A stretch of 34,102 nt of DNA from Deltaproteobacteria bacterium (GCA_026388765.1 JAPLJC010000162.1:1-34102), one strand, 5' to 3'. Shown: positions 13,463 through 22,679, counted from the stretch's first letter. Translations and numbers: made by a program. The notes: generated by a model from the letters alone, not told the origin.

Positions 13463-14226
13463 GTCATCACTTGGTTGAAGTCAAGGATTTGGAATATGCT
13501 TACCCCGATGGCACTAAGGTCCTGCGCGGCGTCTCCTTCCGCCTCACCCATGGCGAAGCGGTGGCCATTGTCGGGGCCAACGGCGCCGGCAAGTCCACCC
13601 TCCTGCTCCAGCTCAACGGCTGCCTCTGGCCCCAGGCCGGGACCGTGCGCATCGGCGACTTCCCCTTAAATAAGGGGACCCTGTCCTACGTCCGGCGCAC
13701 CGTGGGTATGGTCTTCCAAGACCCGGACGATCAGCTGTTCATGCCGCGGGTCTATGATGACGTGGCCTTCGGCCCCTTAAACCTGGGCCTGCCTCCGGAG
13801 GAAGTGGAGGACCGGGTCATGCAGGCGCTGGCCACGGTGGGCGCCGCCCATTTAAAAGATCGCCCGCCCTACCGTCTGTCCGGCGGCGAAAAACGGGCCG
13901 TGGCCATCGCCGCCGTCCTCTCCATGTCTCCTGCCATCCTGGTGATGGATGAGCCGACTTCCTACCTTGATCCTAAAACCCGGCGGCAACTCATCGAGCT
14001 GCTCAAGACCTTCAAACATACCCGCATCATCGCCACCCACGACCTGGATATGGTGCTGGACCTCTGCTCCCGCACCATTGTGCTCAAGGAGGGTCAGGTG
14101 GTGGCCGATGGCCCCACCCTCGCTATTTTGCAGAACGACGAACTGCTGCACTCCAGCAGCCTGGAAAAACCATTGTGTCTGCAAGGTTGCCCGGTGTGTC
14201 AGGGCAGGAAAGCCCCGGCTGACTGA
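13459..14226 (+). CDS. cbiO: Cobalt/nickel ECF transporter ATPase CbiO
   Basis: This is the energising ATPase of the uptake system. All ABC motifs are present: Walker A GANGAGKST (39-47), Q-loop VFQDPDDQLF (87-95), signature LSGGEKR (141-147), Walker B ILVMDEPTSYLDP (161-173) and H-loop ATHD (193-196). The 255 residues end in PLCLQGCPVCQGRKAPAD, a short tail with three Cys that is beyond the ATPase core and might bind metal or a cluster; this is speculation. As the only ATPase here it probably works as a homodimer. The start overlaps cbiQ by 4 bp. No clear terminator follows; the region up to 14428 is AT-rich and shows no gene. Confidence 0.95.
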   Translation: MSHHLVEVKDLEYAYPDGTKVLRGVSFRLTHGEAVAIVGANGAGKSTLLLQLNGCLWPQAGTVRIGDFPLNKGTLSYVRRTVGMVFQDPDDQLFMPRVYDDVAFGPLNLGLPPEEVEDRVMQALATVGAAHLKDRPPYRLSGGEKRAVAIAAVLSMSPAILVMDEPTSYLDPKTRRQLIELLKTFKHTRIIATHDLDMVLDLCSRTIVLKEGQVVADGPTLAILQNDELLHSSSLEKPLCLQGCPVCQGRKAPAD

Positions 14227-14428
14227 GAGATCTATTCTCACGCTCCATTAATTGGCTGACCTTGCCTTTTTTCATTAGAATGGCATTGGGCCGCTTTTGT
14301 AACTATATGATATCAGTGTGATTTTTATACCGCCTTCTTATCATGATTAAGGAAGAGTCTACCCATATTATAGGAATTTTCGAGATTTTCTGAAAATTTA
14401 GCTGAGGGATGAGGGACGGCGAGTACAT

Positions 14429-14450
14429 AAAAAAGCGGCCCGGAGGCCGC
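14429..14450 (-). terminator. Intrinsic terminator of the protease islet operon
   Basis: On the minus strand GCGGCC (14450-14445) pairs with GGCCGC (14440-14435) around a 4-nt loop, followed by TTTTTT (14434-14429). It lies 34 bp after the stop of the 77-aa gene. Confidence 0.75.
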
Positions 14451-14483
14451 CTAGAGCGAGGATCAAATCTTTGCTCTTTAAGG

Positions 14484-14717
14484 TCATTCAATCGACGACT
14501 GAAGAAGTCCAGTCGTGGTGATGAATCCTTCCCTCATAATTGGAAGGCCAATGGGTGGCTGCTCAAAACCCCAGGCCACGCCTATCACTACCTCAGTCTC
14601 GGGGATGAGAATATTCAACCCTCCAGAAACCGGAATGATGAAGGGATTTGTTTCGGATGCTACCTGCGTCCTTGCAAGCTTGGCCTTCGTTATTTTTCTT
14701 CTTCCCATCTTTGCCAT
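14484..14717 (-). CDS. 77-aa hypothetical protein paired with a Clp-fold protease
   Basis: This small gene overlaps the 3' end of the protease gene by 28 bp and has an excellent ribosome binding site (AGGAGG, 5 nt before the ATG), so it is very probably real and co-translated. The N-terminus is basic (MAKMGRRKITKAKLARTQ). The rest is hydrophobic and glycine-rich (FIIPVSGGLNILIPETEVVIGVAWG) with a PIGLPIMREGF stretch, without a clear membrane helix or signal peptide. No family was recognised. It may be a substrate, inhibitor or adaptor of the protease, or an unrelated passenger. Confidence 0.7.
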   Translation of the reverse strand: MAKMGRRKITKAKLARTQVASETNPFIIPVSGGLNILIPETEVVIGVAWGFEQPPIGLPIMREGFITTTGLLQSSIE

Positions 14718-15886
14718 AAAACCTCCTGTCTCACCCCTGGCTGAGGGCCAGCAGGCGTAACCACAGTCATGCGCTCTATTCTCATGTCAGTTTTGAAAAC
14801 ATCCGTTCGAGCCTGTGATTCGACATAAGCACCTACAATCCCCTCTAATTTAAGTTTTGCATCATCTGGGGGACTCTGGGCGCCGACATGCGGAATCATC
14901 GCGACCGCAAGCTTTACAAGTTGTTCCTCGCTGATCCCCGGCGAACCAATTCCTAACCCTTTCTGCGCCAACTGTTGCAACTGCTTCAAGATCTGCTCCG
15001 TCGTGAATGGTGCTTTAGCTGGCTCAGCCTTAGCTCGTACCTCCATCTCGTGCGTTGGGTGAAACGGCTTATTCAACTGCATTGCTTTCTCATATTCCAC
15101 ATAGAGATTCCGCATCAGGGTCGCCAAGTTGTTCGGCGGATTCGATACCTTAAGTTTCAAATCTACCTTCGCCTCTTTACGGTTAATGGGGTGACCATGG
15201 AAGAAGAGGTTGGATTTTAACGTATCGATTATCTTCATAATCTCGGGTTCATCAGTCTCTTTCGGCATATGCAGTTTCAACAGTTTTATAGCCATCATGC
15301 GCGCCTGATTGTGGGAACGCTGAACATTGCCGAGGGCAAGAGGATGAACTTTCTCGGTCAAAGCCATTAGCGCTTGGACCAACTCATCATCGTGTGTGAT
15401 CCCGAGTTCTTCACTGACCAATTTGAAGTAGGCAGTGACATCTTCAACACTAATTGGTGATAGCTGCCCAGGATTAACGGGATTTGGCGGGTTGAATATG
15501 TTTGCAACAGATGGATCGATCGGACCCAAACAACCCATCTTATGCATTATAATTTCGTTTGCCCCTAAGGCGATCAACGTGGCCGCGCTGAAAGCTCGGT
15601 CTGGAACGAGAATGGCGAGGTTTTTTGTATATTCACGAATTAAACTAACTATCCGCCAAGGAGCCGTACCTGACCCGCCATTGCTATGCAGGAAGAGATC
15701 TACACCCTTTTTCGCTGCTTCGGCTCCGACCTCTAAATGTTCATAGAACAAGCGCAATACGTCATCAGCAATCTGTATCTCATGCCCCTGACGTGTCGAG
15801 GTGATGTATGATAGACACAATCGGCCGCCACGTTGGACTTGCAATTCAGAAATTAGCTTCTTGCGCTCTGCCGTTTGGGAGGTCAT
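14690..15886 (-). CDS. SDH-family Clp-fold serine protease
   Basis: This 398-aa protein has a ClpP/crotonase-type N-terminal half of the SDH serine proteinase family (PF01972-like). FLHSNGGSGTAPWRIVSLIR (65-84) forms the oxyanion region. VPDRAFSAATLIALGANEI follows, with Ser100 as likely nucleophile, then MHKMGCLGPIDPSV with His115 and an Asp as possible partners. The second half (about 200-398) is helical, with a Pro/Ala linker near 285-295, and is not recognised. There is no signal peptide or membrane segment, unlike SppA, so action in the cytoplasm is likely. Base composition is clearly more AT-rich than the flanks, which suggests transfer. Substrate unknown. A promoter is seen at 15904-15931; the start site is weak (GGGA). 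Confidence 0.75.
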   Translation of the reverse strand: MTSQTAERKKLISELQVQRGGRLCLSYITSTRQGHEIQIADDVLRLFYEHLEVGAEAAKKGVDLFLHSNGGSGTAPWRIVSLIREYTKNLAILVPDRAFSAATLIALGANEIIMHKMGCLGPIDPSVANIFNPPNPVNPGQLSPISVEDVTAYFKLVSEELGITHDDELVQALMALTEKVHPLALGNVQRSHNQARMMAIKLLKLHMPKETDEPEIMKIIDTLKSNLFFHGHPINRKEAKVDLKLKVSNPPNNLATLMRNLYVEYEKAMQLNKPFHPTHEMEVRAKAEPAKAPFTTEQILKQLQQLAQKGLGIGSPGISEEQLVKLAVAMIPHVGAQSPPDDAKLKLEGIVGAYVESQARTDVFKTDMRIERMTVVTPAGPQPGVRQEVLWQRWEEEK

Positions 15887-15903
15887 CTATGGTTCCCGTT
15901 TAA

Positions 15904-15931
15904 ATTTTATCAAGCGCAATATGAATGCCAA
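15904..15931 (-). promoter_or_regulatory. Promoter of the protease islet
   Basis: On the minus strand TTGGCA (15931-15926), a 16-bp spacer and TAAAAT (15909-15904) give a sigma-70-like promoter 18 bp before the start codon at 15886. Confidence 0.5.
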
Positions 15932-16302
15932 AAATGGTCTAAGAGGAGGATATTTGTGAAAAATTTCTTAAGCCGATTATCTTTAATTTTATCAGAGATG
16001 TCAATATAGAAAGTAATACCTATTCACAGATCGTCAATTGCCAAGTGGGGTGATTTTCCCCCTAAAGGGAAGTTTTGTATATAATTAATCGACCAGATAG
16101 GCCAGGAAGATTAGAATGAATGACGCAAGGATATTAGGAAACCTCTGATTTCGTCGATACCTGAATACCCTGATTTCGGTGCTCCAAATCCCTGGAATTT
16201 AGTATATATATTTTATCTGATCTAAACAATAATTCAAGTAGGCCCTCCTGCCCGAGGCCCCCTTATCCTTAGTCAGGGGGCGGCCATAAACCATTAATGA
16301 GG
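15932..16302. other. AT-rich non-coding stretch
   Basis: About 370 bp carry no convincing gene. It contains a tiny plus-strand ORF at 15956-16009 (17 codons, GTG start) behind a very good AGGAGGA site, which might be a leader peptide or chance. The GGCCCCC...GGGGGC hairpin near 16255-16282 belongs with the strong hairpin at 16303. The low GC continues the composition of the protease islet. Confidence 0.4.
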
Positions 16303-16337
16303 GGGGGGCTGGGGAGCCTGTAGCCCCCCAGCCCCCC
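16303..16337. terminator. Very strong G/C hairpin after the PHP gene
   Basis: GGGGGGCTGGGG (16303-16314) pairs perfectly with CCCCAGCCCCCC (16326-16337) around 11 nt. It lies 40 bp downstream of the PHP gene on the minus strand. There is no T run, so it may be a stability or pausing element as much as an intrinsic terminator. Confidence 0.55.
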
Positions 16338-16376
16338 TTCCAGAGACTTTCGACCCAGCTTCAAATTAGTTCTATA

Positions 16377-17243
16377 TTAGCCGTGCAGACCGTATTCCCT
16401 GCGGCGCCAGTCTTTTAGAGCCGTAACCAGGCGGTAAGTGAGCCTCTCCTGGCCCCGCATCTTCCCCAGAGTGAGTTCCGGTTTGTTGTCGCCGTGGAAG
16501 TCGGAGCCGCCGGTGACCAGCAGGCCCAACTCCCGTGCCAGCCTCAGGTACAGGGCCTCCTGCTCCGGGGTGTGCTCCGCATAGATGGCTTCGATGCCGG
16601 CCAGACCCAGGGCCTCGAGCTCCGTCAGGGTGCTTTTCAAGGCAAAGGCCGAACCCAGATTCAAGGTAAAGGGGTGGGCCAGGACCGGGACCCCCTGGAC
16701 GTCCCGGATCATGGCGATGGCCTCCTGCGGCGGGAAGCGGAACTTGGGGACATAGGCCTTGCCGTCGTTGCGCAGGAAAATATCGAAGGCCTCCTGGATT
16801 GACCGGACGTAACCGGACTCCATCAAGGCCCGGGCGATGTGGGGCCGGCCCATCTGGCCGCGGCCGGAGATCTTCTCCACCTGCTCGAAGGTGATCTTGA
16901 CCCCCAGTCCGTTCAACTTGGCGATGATCTGGGGATTGCGTTCGGCCCGGGCTTTTTGTAAGACCGCCAAACGCTCCCCCAACTGGCCGTTGCCGTATTC
17001 GATCCCCAGCCCCAGGATGTGCATGGAGCCGCCGGGGAAGCGGGCGCTCACCTCCACCCCGGGGATGACCTCCACCCCGTACTTCTCGCCCGCGGCCATG
17101 GCTTCGGCCAGGCCCTCAACGGTGTCGTGATCAGTCAGGGCGAAGGCCTTGAGGCCCCCAACTTTCGCTAGGCGCACCACCTCCGCCGGCGCAAAGGTGC
17201 CGTCGGAGGCGTTGGAGTGGGTGTGCAGATCGATTAGTTCCAT
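16377..17243 (-). CDS. PHP domain phosphoesterase (RNase AM/YciV-like)
   Basis: This 288-aa protein has the PHP metal-binding motifs in order: DLHTHSNASDGT (5-16), ALTDHDT (35-41), PGVEVS, the RPHIARALM segment, VPVLAHPF and the C-terminal GGSDFHG. Members of this group are 3',5'-nucleoside bisphosphate phosphatases or 5'-to-3' exonucleases acting on short RNA (YciV/RNase AM), with three divalent metals. Length and motif order match well. It is the last gene of the minus-strand array that starts near 23.1 kb, although a 174-aa gene and repeats separate it from pdxJ. Confidence 0.85.
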   Translation of the reverse strand: MELIDLHTHSNASDGTFAPAEVVRLAKVGGLKAFALTDHDTVEGLAEAMAAGEKYGVEVIPGVEVSARFPGGSMHILGLGIEYGNGQLGERLAVLQKARAERNPQIIAKLNGLGVKITFEQVEKISGRGQMGRPHIARALMESGYVRSIQEAFDIFLRNDGKAYVPKFRFPPQEAIAMIRDVQGVPVLAHPFTLNLGSAFALKSTLTELEALGLAGIEAIYAEHTPEQEALYLRLARELGLLVTGGSDFHGDNKPELTLGKMRGQERLTYRLVTALKDWRRREYGLHG

Positions 17244-17285
17244 CTCAACAGCATCTTAACCAAAGCAGGAGCTTGGGTTCGAGTT

Positions 17286-17810
17286 TTATTTAAAAGACTC
17301 GACGCAGGCGGCCCAAAGATAGATGATTTTATCCGACACCTCGCCCATCAAGTCAATTTTTTCTGCGTTATTCAGAGGTTGGATAAAAAGATTGTCTAAA
17401 AAATAACTCACGGTATTGGGGCATGATAAGGCTCCCGGTTCAGAAATATCCTGTTTAAATTTTTCCCCGTACTCTCCAAATCTGCCCCGGCAGAGATCAT
17501 AAAATTTATCCGAGACCGCCTGAATCTCCGCGGCCTCGGTAATTTGATAATCCTTGATGATGACCCGATCAATGAAATGGTTTTGCATATCATCATAAAA
17601 GCTGTTGATCTCTTCTATGGTTTTGTCCTGGTCAGGTTTAGCCAAAGAATAAGTATCGGCGACGATGAACATGGCAAAGACCAGGGCTTCCACGATGTCG
17701 ATGGGTTGTTCACCAAAGCCTTGAGCCGCCAACAACCGGCTGAGGTCGCTGACGATGCCGAGAGCAAGGGACTTCATGGTCGCCCGGTCTGGTTTTTCAT
17801 TTATTGCCAT
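17286..17810 (-). CDS. Hypothetical protein, 174 aa
   Basis: This soluble, acidic, mostly helical protein is not recognised. It starts MAINEKPDRATMKSLALGIV and contains DIVEALVFAMFIVADTYSLA, DKTIEEINSFYDDMQNHFID, FYDLCRGRFGEYGEKFKQD and EKIDLMGEVSDKIIYLWAA. No signal peptide or catalytic motif is evident. It lies 42 bp upstream of the PHP gene on the same strand and may be co-transcribed with it. Composition is somewhat more AT-rich than its neighbours. Upstream (17811-17945) lies a palindromic repeat. Confidence 0.65.
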   Translation of the reverse strand: MAINEKPDRATMKSLALGIVSDLSRLLAAQGFGEQPIDIVEALVFAMFIVADTYSLAKPDQDKTIEEINSFYDDMQNHFIDRVIIKDYQITEAAEIQAVSDKFYDLCRGRFGEYGEKFKQDISEPGALSCPNTVSYFLDNLFIQPLNNAEKIDLMGEVSDKIIYLWAACVESFK

Positions 17811-17852
17811 ATTTCGTCAATTTCCCCGAGAATCTGGCGCCGGCGCCTTGGT

Positions 17853-17897
17853 GGCACAGGCTTTCCAGCCTGTGCCTAAACCGCCGGGGGCGGCGGT
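17853..17897. repeat. Double-hairpin palindromic repeat, copy C
   Basis: GGCACAGGC and GCCTGTGCC form one hairpin (17853-17876), ACCGCC and GGCGGT another (17880-17897) around GGGGG-type loops. The arrangement and the AGCCTGT and CCGGGGGCGGC words relate it to copies A (2994-3045) and B (19082-19138). Confidence 0.6.
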
Positions 17898-17945
17898 TCG
17901 ACATTTTCTTCTTCAGCAAATTCACCCGGTGGGGCGGGCCTCCGA

Positions 17946-18032
17946 GAAAAATAGGGACACCTCCTATTTTTCATGGCAAGAATTAATCTGGCAGCTAGAA
18001 AGCAGGAAAAATAGGAAGTGTCCCTATTTTTC
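17946..18032. repeat. MITE-like inverted repeat, copy 2
   Basis: The 27-bp ends (17946-17972 and 18006-18032) are inverted copies with one mismatch, built on GAAAAATAGGGACAC. They match the ends of copy 1 at 12480-12571, while the interiors differ. The right arm contains the last codons and TAG stop of pdxJ. Confidence 0.8.
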
Positions 18033-18743
18033 CCTAATCAGTTCGATCATCTCCCGGACGGCCCGTTCGATCCCCACCAGGATGGCCCGGGCCATGATGG
18101 CGTGGCCGATGGAGTATTCGGCGAACTCCTCCCGGCCCCGGAAGGGTTTGATATTGCGGTAGTTGAGGCCGTGGCCGCACTTCACCTTGAGGCCGAGGCT
18201 CCTGGCGTGCCGGGCCGCGTTGAGTAGCTCCTGGAAGAGCCGGGTGGCCTCGGCCCGGGACGGGGCGTCGGCGTAAGTGCCGGTGTGCAGCTCCACCCAC
18301 TCGGCCCCCACCTCCTTGGCCGCCTCGATCTGGGGCGTCACCGGGTCCACGAAAAGGCTGACCCGCAGGCCCCCCTCTTTCAGTTGTCGGACGTAATCCT
18401 TGAGAAAATCCTGGTTTTTCGCCACCTCCAGGCCCCCTTCGGTGGTGAGTTCCTGGCGCTTTTCCGGCACCAGGGTCACCAGGTTCGGCTTCACGTCGAT
18501 GGCTATTTCCAACATCTCCTGGGTGGCGGCCATCTCCAGGTTGAGGCGGGTCTTGATGGTCTGGCGCAGCAGCCTTAAGTCCCGGTCCTGGATGTGGCGC
18601 CGGTCTTCCCGGAGGTGGACGATGATGCCGTCGGCCCCGGCCAGCTCCGCCAGGGCGGCGGCGGTCACCGGGTCGGGTTCGTCGATGAGGCGGGCCTGCC
18701 GCAGGGTGGCAATATGGTCCACGTTCACTTCCAGTCTCGGCAC
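18024..18743 (-). CDS. pdxJ: Pyridoxine 5'-phosphate synthase PdxJ
   Basis: PdxJ joins 1-deoxyxylulose 5-phosphate and 3-amino-2-oxopropyl phosphate to form pyridoxine 5'-phosphate, the last ring-forming step of the DXP-dependent vitamin B6 route. The frame is open to 18824, but the GTG at 18743 has a good site (AAAGGAG) and gives the standard beginning [17 protein letters not shown] and a 239-aa protein. Other marks are [29 protein letters not shown](Q)[18 protein letters not shown] and [10 protein letters not shown]. The final residues REK and the stop codon come from the MITE-like repeat at 17946-18032. Upstream of the start lies a 22-bp-arm hairpin that could affect access to the ribosome site. 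Confidence 0.95.
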   Translation of the reverse strand: MPRLEVNVDHIATLRQARLIDEPDPVTAAALAELAGADGIIVHLREDRRHIQDRDLRLLRQTIKTRLNLEMAATQEMLEIAIDVKPNLVTLVPEKRQELTTEGGLEVAKNQDFLKDYVRQLKEGGLRVSLFVDPVTPQIEAAKEVGAEWVELHTGTYADAPSRAEATRLFQELLNAARHARSLGLKVKCGHGLNYRNIKPFRGREEFAEYSIGHAIMARAILVGIERAVREMIELIREK

Positions 18744-18764
18744 GCCGGTTCTCCTTTCAGTAGC

Positions 18765-18827
18765 CAGTTGCCAGTTCCCAGTTCCCAGTTTTGCAGGTCC
18801 TTTGCGGGAACTGGTAACTGGCAACTG
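18765..18827. repeat. Inverted repeat of short CAGTT words between ybeY and pdxJ
   Basis: CAGTTGCCAGTT(C)CCAGTTCCC at 18765-18786 is complementary to 18806-18827 with one mismatch, separated by 19 nt. The arms are themselves tandem CCAGTT words. In the transcript this would form a strong hairpin just before the pdxJ ribosome site. Confidence 0.7.
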
Positions 18828-18835
18828 GGAACTGC

Positions 18836-19342
18836 TCAGATTGATTCAATTTTGGGATAAAGCAGCTTCATCAATTCCCAGGTCCGGGCGGTCATGGCCT
18901 CCTCCTCTGCCGGAGTGCCGTGATCGTAGCCCAGCAAATGTAATATACCGTGAATGAGGAAAAAATCGAAGAGTTCCTGCCAGGGCCAGTCGGATTCTTT
19001 GGCTTGACGGATGGTGGTCTCCAGGGAGATGACCACTTCGCCCAGCATGGCCGGGGGTTCGCCGTCAGAAATTGCCGGGGTATGGAGAACAGCCGCCCCC
19101 GGCTGTAAACGAACCGGCGAGGGCGCCTGTTCTCCATCCACCGGAAAGGCGATGACATTGGTGGGGCCCCGGCGCCCGAAGGTTTCCCGGTTGAGACGGG
19201 CCATGGCCCGGTCTCCCAGGACGGTGAGGCTCAGCATCGCCTCAGACCAGCCCAAGGCGTTTAAGATCTTCCCGGCTCTTTTCTTGATTTTCTCCGGACT
19301 TATGACCGTTTTTCTTTGGCGGTTGCTTATCCAGATCCTCAT
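18836..19342 (-). CDS. ybeY: Endoribonuclease YbeY with an in-frame repeat insertion
   Basis: YbeY is a zinc-dependent RNase for rRNA maturation and ribosome quality control. The metal motif [11 protein letters not shown] (131-141; His131, His135, His141) and the N-terminal ISNRQRK and [17 protein letters not shown] stretches identify it. A good AAGAAGG site supports the ATG at 19342. At 168 aa it is longer than the usual ~150: residues 71-89 ([19 protein letters not shown]) are encoded by a palindromic repeat (19082-19138) related to the intergenic copy at 2994-3045. The insertion falls before the conserved LGEVVIS strand, in a surface loop region, so activity is probably kept. The first 101 bp overlap the end of the 7TM-HD gene. 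Confidence 0.92.
   Translation of the reverse strand: MRIWISNRQRKTVISPEKIKKRAGKILNALGWSEAMLSLTVLGDRAMARLNRETFGRRGPTNVIAFPVDGEQAPSPVRLQPGAAVLHTPAISDGEPPAMLGEVVISLETTIRQAKESDWPWQELFDFFLIHGILHLLGYDHGTPAEEEAMTARTWELMKLLYPKIESI
19082..19138. repeat. Double-hairpin palindromic repeat, copy B, inside ybeY
   Basis: Outer arms ATGGAGAACAG (19082-19092) and CTGTTCTCCAT (19128-19138) enclose ACAGCCG...CGGCTGT and a weaker second hairpin. In reverse complement it shares ACAGGCGCCCTCGCC and ACAGCCGGGGGCGGCTGT with copy A. Its 57 bp equal 19 codons, so the ybeY frame is kept. Confidence 0.8.
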
Positions 19343-21669
19343 AAACCTTCTTCTTGTCGGCGGGCTGGGGGTAAAGGATACGCTGGTGGAAGATCCCGCC
19401 CAAGATCTTGTTGAAGCTTTTGGCGATATGGTGCAAATCCTTCAGGGTCAGCTCGCATTCGTCCAACTGGCCGTCGGCGAAGACATTGTTGATGATCTTC
19501 TGCACCAGGCCCTGGATGCGGGCCGGGGTGGGCTCGGTGAGGGTCTTGGAGGCAGCCTCCACCTGGTCCGCCAGGAGCACCAGCCCGGCTTCCTTGGTTT
19601 GGGGCCGGGGGCCGGGATAGCGGTAGTCCTCGATCTTCACCATTTGGGGGTTGGCGGCCTGGGCCTGGGCCTTTTGATAAAAATACCTGATGAAGCTGGT
19701 GCCGTGGTGCTGGCGGATGATGTCGGCGATGCCCTCACCCAGTTGGTGTTTCCGGGCCAGTTCCACTCCGTCCTTGACATGGGCGATGAGGATCAGGCCG
19801 CTCATGGAGGGGGCCAGCTTCTCGTGCTTGTTTTCCCCGATCTGGTTTTCCACGAAGTAGATGGGCTTTTTGATCTTGCCGACGTCGTGATAGTAAGCCG
19901 CAGCCTTGGCCAGTATGGGGTTGGCGCCAATGGTCTCCGCCGCCGCTTCCACCATCTGGCCCACCACCAGGGAATGGTGGTAGGTGCCCGGGGCCACCAG
20001 CATCAACTCCCGGAGGACCGGTTGGTCCAGGTTCAGGAGTTCCAGCAGGCGGATGTTGGAGGAGTAGCGGAAGCCCGCCTCCATGATGGGGGTTAACCCG
20101 AGGGCCAGAATGCCGGTGAGCAGGCCCCCGGCGAAGGCGAACATTTCGCCGGTTAACAGGTCCTTGAAGGCGAAGGGGTATTCCAGCAGCTTAAAAGCCG
20201 CCACGAGGCACATGTTGCCCAGGCTGATGGCCAGCCCGGCCTGGATCAGGGAGTTGCGGCGGCGGCAGTTCTTTACCCCCCAAACCGCCACAAAGCCGGC
20301 GATGACAAAGTAGATGAACAGGGGGAAAGGCCGTTCCACCATAAAGGCGGCGAAGGTGGCGCTCAAGAAGGCCACTCCCACGCCGGTTTCCAGACCCAGG
20401 AACATGGCGGCGAAGATGGCGGGCAGACCCAGGGGCAGGAGGTAGACCAGATTGAGGCCCACCTCCGGCAGGTTCCGGGCCAGGTGCTCGCCCAAGACCA
20501 GGAGCGATTTATTCAGCAGGGCGCCGGTGAACAGTAAGGCCGCCAGGAAGGCCAGGTCCCGGAGGCGGTGGGAAAAGTTCCGCAGGGAGAGCCGGGCTAA
20601 CTGGTAGAACACTGCCAGCAGCAGGGTCAGGCTGAAGAAGATACCCAGAAAAATCATCACGGCCCGGCTGCGGGGGTAAAGCTTGCCCTGGGCCTCCAAT
20701 TTCGCCAGGTGCAGGGAAGTGACGGGCTCCCCCTCCCGAATCAGCATCTCGCCGCGTTTGACCTTGAAGTATACCGGCTGCAATCCTTTCAGGCTGGCCT
20801 TCTGGCGCTCCTGGGTCTCGGCCCAATTGGGAGAAACGTTGGGAACCAGCAGATACTGGGTCAGGTCGCACACCAGCCAGCGTTCCGCCGGCGAAAAATC
20901 CGCCGCCACATCCCGGCAATAGCCCGCCGCCGCCCGGCGCCCCTCGTCCAGTTGGATGAAGGGGAAGGGGGCCCTCTCGGTCGCCTCCTTCTTGGAAGGC
21001 AGGCGCCGCACCAGAATTTCCCTGGGGGCCGGCTGCAGGACGCTGCGGCTGCCGATCACTCCCTGGTTGAAAAACTGCACCAAAACCTGCCCGGTCATTG
21101 CCTCCAGGTCGGGGGAAAATTCCAGCTTGGCCAGCAGCTGAAAAGTGGAGTTGGGGATGGTCACCCCCAGGAGCCGGTCAAACTCCGGCTTATGCTCCAG
21201 CAAGGTCTTGTAAGGGACACCGGCTCTGGCCTTTCTCCCGGGAGGCCGTCCGCCACCGGAGGTCCCCGGCTGATTTTCCTGAGAAAGGCGGCGCATGTAG
21301 TCCATGGCCTTCTGGAGGCGCTGCTGCACCTTGTCGGCCATCTGCTCATCCATGTCGAAGACCGGCGGGCTCTGGGCCACGAGATCTTCCTGCCGCTGCG
21401 CCTTGGTCTCCACGTCCTCCACCAAAAACTCTCCGGTGGCCTTGACGCTCTCCCGGGAGATGTCCCCCACCCGATACTGCCTGGAGGTGCTGGGAGTCCG
21501 GGGAGACAGGATAAAGGCCAGCCCCAGGCTCAAGGCCAGGAGGAGACAAAGCTTGGAGACCCGCTCATCCCGGGGCGGCGCCGCGGGCTTGCGGGCCAGG
21601 CTGCGGGGAAAACGGGCGCGCAGGCGCTCCAGACCGAAGATATGCCAAATTTTGGCGGTCGGTTCTTTA

Positions 21670-21677
<8 letters not shown>
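19242..21677 (-). CDS. 7TM-HD membrane protein, probable cyclic-di-AMP or related nucleotide phosphodiesterase (PgpH-like)
   Basis: The protein has an N-terminal membrane anchor (about residues 42-58), a periplasmic 7TMR-HDED region, a block of seven membrane helices (about 330-525) and a cytoplasmic HD domain with YYHDVGK near residue 597, plus [10 protein letters not shown] before it and HHGTSF after it. This is the architecture of PgpH-type phosphodiesterases, which degrade c-di-AMP in Gram-positives; the ligand in deltaproteobacteria is less certain. The frame opens at 21722, but the GTG at 21677 has an AGGTGGAG site and overlaps phoH by just 8 bp, giving 811 aa. The basic C-terminal tail ([17 protein letters not shown]) overlaps the ybeY start. 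The phoH-HD-ybeY order is common in bacteria. Confidence 0.88.
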
Positions 21678-22653
<976 letters not shown>

Positions 22654-22679
22654 GGGTGTAGGTTTTGGGCTGGCGGTTT

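Noticed and set aside
14303-14491. 62-codon minus-strand ORF after the 77-aa gene
   Set aside because: It runs across the intrinsic terminator, has no ribosome site and no sensible composition.
14409-14744. 111-codon plus-strand ORF
   Set aside because: Antisense to the 77-aa gene and its terminator; no ribosome site.
18744-18824. N-terminal extension of PdxJ
   Set aside because: The extra 27 residues are encoded by the short-word inverted repeat; the GTG at 18743 has the ribosome site and the conserved start.
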